Of a DNA stretch of 64,000 nt, positions 61,251-64,000 are shown piece by piece (the stretch's first letter is position 1; each line of letters begins with the position of its first letter). Position numbers and translations under genes: made by a program. This DNA comes from Hellea sp. GTDB taxonomy: Bacteria > Pseudomonadota > Alphaproteobacteria > Caulobacterales > Maricaulaceae. The stretch spans positions 1 to 64,000 of the forward strand of contig JAHDDX010000002.1 of NCBI GenBank assembly GCA_020629135.1. Reading direction: 5' to 3'. The notes under the pieces are model-generated. The model was given only the letters and a program-made list of their open reading frames with translations. It made no database searches and was not told the DNA's origin.

Positions 61251-61709
61251 ATGAGAAAAGCGGAAAAGGGATTTTTAATTGGTCAGGTTGCCAAACGCAC
61301 TGGGTCAACGGTTTCCGCGCTTCGCTTTTACGAGCAAAAAGGCCTCATCAATTCAGAGCGAACAGCTGGCGGAAAGCGTGTGTTCCGGGCGTCCGAGATT
61401 CGACGCGTATCTTTTATATTGATTGCTCAACAATTGGGTTTTTCTCTGGCGGACATCAAAGCACAACTGGAAAAACTGCCCGACCATCGAACGCCAACAA
61501 AATCTGATTGGGAACAAATAAGTCAGACTTTTAAACATGATATCGAAGTCCGGATAGCGGGCCTTGAACGTCTCAGGGATAAGCTTTCGGGCTGCATCGG
61601 ATGTGGATGTCTTTCACTTGAGGTATGCGCGCTGTACAATCCGGGTGACAGCGCCGCTCAAAAAGGAGCTGGCGCGCGATATTTGCTTGGTGACAAACCG
61701 CATCAATAA
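61251..61709 (+). CDS. soxR: Redox-sensitive transcriptional activator SoxR
   Basis: 152 residues, MerR family. N-terminal winged helix (LIGQVAKRTGSTVSALRFYEQKGL), a dimer helix, and the [2Fe-2S] cluster motif C-x2-C-x-C-x5-C in CIGCGCLSLEVC (about residues 118-129). Oxidised SoxR twists the operator to activate its target. Non-enteric SoxR regulators answer to redox-active compounds and control small sets of genes; the divergent VOC gene is the apparent target. Confidence 0.95.
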   Translation: MRKAEKGFLIGQVAKRTGSTVSALRFYEQKGLINSERTAGGKRVFRASEIRRVSFILIAQQLGFSLADIKAQLEKLPDHRTPTKSDWEQISQTFKHDIEVRIAGLERLRDKLSGCIGCGCLSLEVCALYNPGDSAAQKGAGARYLLGDKPHQ

Positions 61710-61731
61710 AAAAGGCGCCCGAAAGCGCCTT
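61706..61731. terminator. Terminator between soxR and the M43 protease
   Basis: AAGGCGC/GCGCCTT stem (61712-61718, 61725-61731), loop CCGAAA. The A-rich run before it gives a minus-strand T-run for the protease; it may also serve soxR, whose stop it touches. Confidence 0.7.
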
Positions 61732-61761
61732 CCTCATTCAACTTTTGAGAATACCCAAAAA

Positions 61762-62742
61762 CTATTTGTTGCGATATTCCAATGACATTGTGTCTGCACG
61801 GAATGCCTGTCCTTTTGTGAAGGTATTCATGCAGCTATCATCGGTGTAATCCATGAAGTTATGAATTGGGTCCACATCACCACCGCGACAGGTATCGCGA
61901 CCGATTGGACAACCATAGGCAGCTGAACGCTCACCTGCTGTGTCAGAGACCTGGTCTCCCCCGCCACCTTTACAACCACCTTGGAAGGTATGGTAAAGAC
62001 CAAGCCAGTGACCGACTTCATGGGTCAGAGTATCACCCTCATTATAAGGCGCAGCAGATCCACCAGGAACACTTGTGTTCAAGATTACAACACCATCATC
62101 GATTGGGTTACTTGTATATGAGGTTGGGAAAGTCGCCCAACCTAATAGACCAGCCTCAATTCCTGTAGAATAAATGTTAAGTGTCGATTCATCCCCTTGA
62201 CGCATTGCGCTTTTCATTGCGGTTTGGGTGGTTCTTGTAATTTCCAACCATTGCGGTTCATTCCAATACATGGTCTCTACAAGATTAAACTTAAACGGCG
62301 TCGGCAAACCGAAATTGCCATCATATGTGTCACCGCCCGCATAAGCCGCATTTAAAACGGCCATAGACGCATTTACTTCTTGCTGAGTATTTGTGCAGTT
62401 ATTGCCAATGCTATCGCAGACGACATGGAAATAAACGTCAAATTCAACGGTGCCATCGGGACGTGGTTCGCCATCACCGCCACCGCCGCCGCCGCCGCCG
62501 CCGCCATTACCGCCGCCACCGGCATGATCTGGTTTTTTGGAATTATTGATCCGCCGCTGTATGGCCGCTTCCATCAATTCGATCTCGCGTTCCGAAACAT
62601 CGCGGGTTCCGCATTTCTTGAAATCAGCGTTATTGCTAGCCTTATTCCAAGCGGTTACGCTTTGGGCAGAAGCGGGTGCTGCAAAAAATGCGGCGCCTGC
62701 CATAGCCGTAGATACTACACAAAGTAGTTTTAACTTTGACAT
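61762..62742 (-). CDS. Secreted M43 (pappalysin-like) metalloprotease
   Basis: 326 residues. Signal peptide 1-26 (ASA/QS). A Gly tract (about 75-89) links a short N-terminal part to the catalytic domain: HEVGHWLGLYH at 241-251 is the HExxHxxGxxH site with Glu242, and NFMDYTDDSC near 297-306 the Met-turn, typical of M43B. Cysteines GCPIGRDTC and DSC suggest disulphides. Likely outside the cell. Confidence 0.93.
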   Translation of the reverse strand: MSKLKLLCVVSTAMAGAAFFAAPASAQSVTAWNKASNNADFKKCGTRDVSEREIELMEAAIQRRINNSKKPDHAGGGGNGGGGGGGGGGDGEPRPDGTVEFDVYFHVVCDSIGNNCTNTQQEVNASMAVLNAAYAGGDTYDGNFGLPTPFKFNLVETMYWNEPQWLEITRTTQTAMKSAMRQGDESTLNIYSTGIEAGLLGWATFPTSYTSNPIDDGVVILNTSVPGGSAAPYNEGDTLTHEVGHWLGLYHTFQGGCKGGGGDQVSDTAGERSAAYGCPIGRDTCRGGDVDPIHNFMDYTDDSCMNTFTKGQAFRADTMSLEYRNK

Positions 62743-62934
62743 TATAATGTCCCCTTATTTTTAGACTTTGGTCGTTATTGAGGGTTTCTGGATTACGAAA
62801 CCGTAATGAAATGTCAAACCCTTAATACAGGCAAAACGGGGAAAAATTTTTCATTCCCCTCCATCGCGAAACAATTAAAGAAAACAAAGCGTTAATCCCA
62901 AGACGACATAGTTGATATTGCAATCAGTTGGGGG
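62743..62934. other. Intergenic stretch, nothing recognised
   Basis: 192 bases between the M43 protease and the hydrolase; A/T-rich, no frame with ribosome binding site and no structured RNA that I can name. Confidence 0.4.
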
Positions 62935-63726
62935 TTAATTCTTCGCGAATTCAAGAATTTGTTCCCGCCCTCCTGACACCCATGCATTCACGTGAGATCC
63001 TCCAGGAATCACCAACGACTCTTTCGGACCAGCATATCCGTCAAATAAACGCCGCCCTTCCCCTATAGGGATTACCCGATCTCGATCTCCATGGATCCAT
63101 AACATCGGAACCTCAAGCGATTGTAATGCATCAAAGTTTTCATATTTGTCTTTCACCAAAGGCTTAAAGGCAAAAATCGGCATTTTCAGTTTCACCATGT
63201 GATACATTGAATAAAAAGGCGCCTCGAGAATTATCTTGCTCACGCTGCGCTTTCTGGCCACATCAACCGCAATCGCTGACCCAAGTGACGTGCCGTAAAG
63301 AATAATTCGCTCGCCGTCATATCCTTTTTCTTTTAGGAGATTATATTGCTCGACTGCGGCAGAAGTAATTGCGGTTTCTGATGGTTTCCCTGTCGAACCA
63401 GGATATCCCGGATATCCAACACTCCAAATACCATATCCCTGATCCAATAGGTCTTTGAATATGTGAGCATTTGAATAAACCGCACTCCCATTCCCATGAA
63501 AAAACATAAAGACGGGCGCGTTATCTTTCGGCGCCGACCACCAAGCCGTTACATAGGTCCCTTCGGCCGTCTCAAACTTTATTTCTTCAAATTCAGGAAG
63601 CGGAGCTTCAACCGGCGAATAATATTTCGCCGGGGGAAAATACATAAATGAGCGCTGAAACTGATAGACCAAAACCAGAGCGATCAAATAGGCTGTGACA
63701 CCCGTGATCAGTCCACCCAAAATCAA
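62935..63726 (-). CDS. Alpha/beta-fold hydrolase with N-terminal membrane anchor
   Basis: 263 residues. Residues about 4-22 form a membrane segment. Core: FFHGNGSAVYSN (oxyanion region), nucleophile Ser in GTSLGSAIAV, acid in WIHGDRDRVIPIG, and His in GGSHVNAW. Same type as the serine aminopeptidase-like Bem46 hydrolases; substrate unknown. Probably cytoplasmic-membrane-bound. Confidence 0.85.
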   Translation of the reverse strand: MILGGLITGVTAYLIALVLVYQFQRSFMYFPPAKYYSPVEAPLPEFEEIKFETAEGTYVTAWWSAPKDNAPVFMFFHGNGSAVYSNAHIFKDLLDQGYGIWSVGYPGYPGSTGKPSETAITSAAVEQYNLLKEKGYDGERIILYGTSLGSAIAVDVARKRSVSKIILEAPFYSMYHMVKLKMPIFAFKPLVKDKYENFDALQSLEVPMLWIHGDRDRVIPIGEGRRLFDGYAGPKESLVIPGGSHVNAWVSGGREQILEFAKN

Positions 63727-63756
63727 TTTCTTTAGAGCCCGCCTGATTTATACGCC

Positions 63757-64000
63757 TTAAAAAGTCTTGAGAATGTCTTCGACCATTTTCTTGGCATCCG
63801 CTAAAAGCATCATGGTTTTATCTTCGTAGAAAAGATCATTATCGATCCCAGCATAGCCCGGTGACAAAGACCGTTTCACAAACAAAACCGTAGTCGATTT
63901 GTCAACGTCAAGGATGGGCATACCGGCGATCGGGCTTTGCGGGTCCGTCTTTGCGGCAGGGTTTGTTACGTCATTGGCCCCGATGACAAAGGCCACATCC
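63757..64000 (-). CDS. pntB: NAD(P) transhydrogenase subunit beta (partial, C-terminal)
   Basis: The last 80 residues are in the window and the frame runs off the right edge ([16 protein letters not shown], then [32 protein letters not shown] and [18 protein letters not shown]). These are the NADP-binding domain III motifs of PntB, which forms NADPH from NADH using the proton gradient. Only its 3' end can be assessed. Confidence 0.95.
   Translation of the reverse strand, partial: DVAFVIGANDVTNPAAKTDPQSPIAGMPILDVDKSTTVLFVKRSLSPGYAGIDNDLFYEDKTMMLLADAKKMVEDILKTF

Noticed and set aside
1-64000. tRNA, rRNA, CRISPR array, IS element or prophage
   Set aside because: No cloverleaf, direct repeat series, transposase or phage structural gene was seen by reading; a tRNAscan or Infernal run would be needed to exclude short RNAs fully.

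Overview
The window reads as a chromosomal segment of a marine, stalked-type alphaproteobacterium, most like the Caulobacterales/Maricaulales (Hyphomonadaceae-like) lineages. Arguments from sequence: the cell-cycle genes rcdA (DUF1465) and trcR (DUF1013) with a DUF1192 gene between them, a COQ9-family gene, an ScfR-type regulator beside the glyoxylate-shunt genes, DUF465 small proteins, an Oar-like TonB-dependent receptor, and many exported peptidases. Base composition is near 50% GC. No rRNA, tRNA, CRISPR array, insertion sequence or prophage was recognised, so this is mostly ordinary chromosome with a few accessory-looking genes.

Layout. 1-5.7 kb: an exported penicillin-acylase-like hydrolase coupled to an unknown gene, two TerB-like proteins (TerB and DUF533), an EamA transporter, a Kazal-domain lipoprotein. 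5.7-12.7 kb: GH10 xylanase lipoprotein, CoxE-like VWA protein, secreted M4 metalloprotease with PKD domain, orphan WecG/TagA glycosyltransferase, and a STAS-like/GHKL ATPase/DUF4325 fusion. 12.8-17.3 kb: phasin-like protein, sterol-desaturase-family hydroxylase, rpsP and ffh, LRAT-like protein. 17.4-21.6 kb: YaiI and sirtuin CobB back to back with a low-molecular-weight phosphatase, rnd, and a Rieske oxygenase. 21.6-26.4 kb: aceB-aceA diverging from an ScfR/RamB-type regulator across a repeat-rich operator region. 26.4-29.7 kb: two overlapping unknown genes and a large metalloprotease. 29.9-32.4 kb: nicotinamide salvage operon (NMN adenylyltransferase-Nudix plus nicotinamide phosphoribosyltransferase). 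32.5-42 kb: lipoproteins, TrhO, a gluzincin lipoprotein, GST, triple-YbaY protein, and a TonB receptor. 42.4-48.7 kb: LysM/BON protein, VOC protein, a 43-residue membrane protein, Na+/Ca2+ antiporter, a PTPS-like plus pteridine-reductase-like pair, uvrC, and two CDP-alcohol phosphatidyltransferases ending in pgsA. 48.7-55.5 kb: ilvE, an OmpR/EnvZ-like two-component pair, the rcdA/DUF1192/trcR cell-cycle block, an SDR, a divergent DUF465 pair and a small GGDEF protein. 55.6-64 kb: purE-purK, COQ9, an ABC-2 exporter, DksA/TraR-like protein, SoxR with its palindromic operator facing a VOC gene, M43 metalloprotease, alpha/beta hydrolase, and the 3' end of pntB.

How it fits together: the secreted xylanase, acylase and four different zinc peptidases with a TonB receptor fit a heterotroph feeding on polymers and peptides; aceB-aceA with its regulator supports growth on acetate or fatty acids. 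The most interesting unexplained signals are a complete promoter-terminator unit without an ORF upstream of trcR, the single-chain STAS/GHKL/DUF4325 protein, the TTTGTAAA repeat array of the ace/ScfR intergenic region, a perfect 12-bp hairpin inside the DksA-like gene, and a PTPS-like enzyme without the expected catalytic cysteine paired with a PTR1-type reductase.
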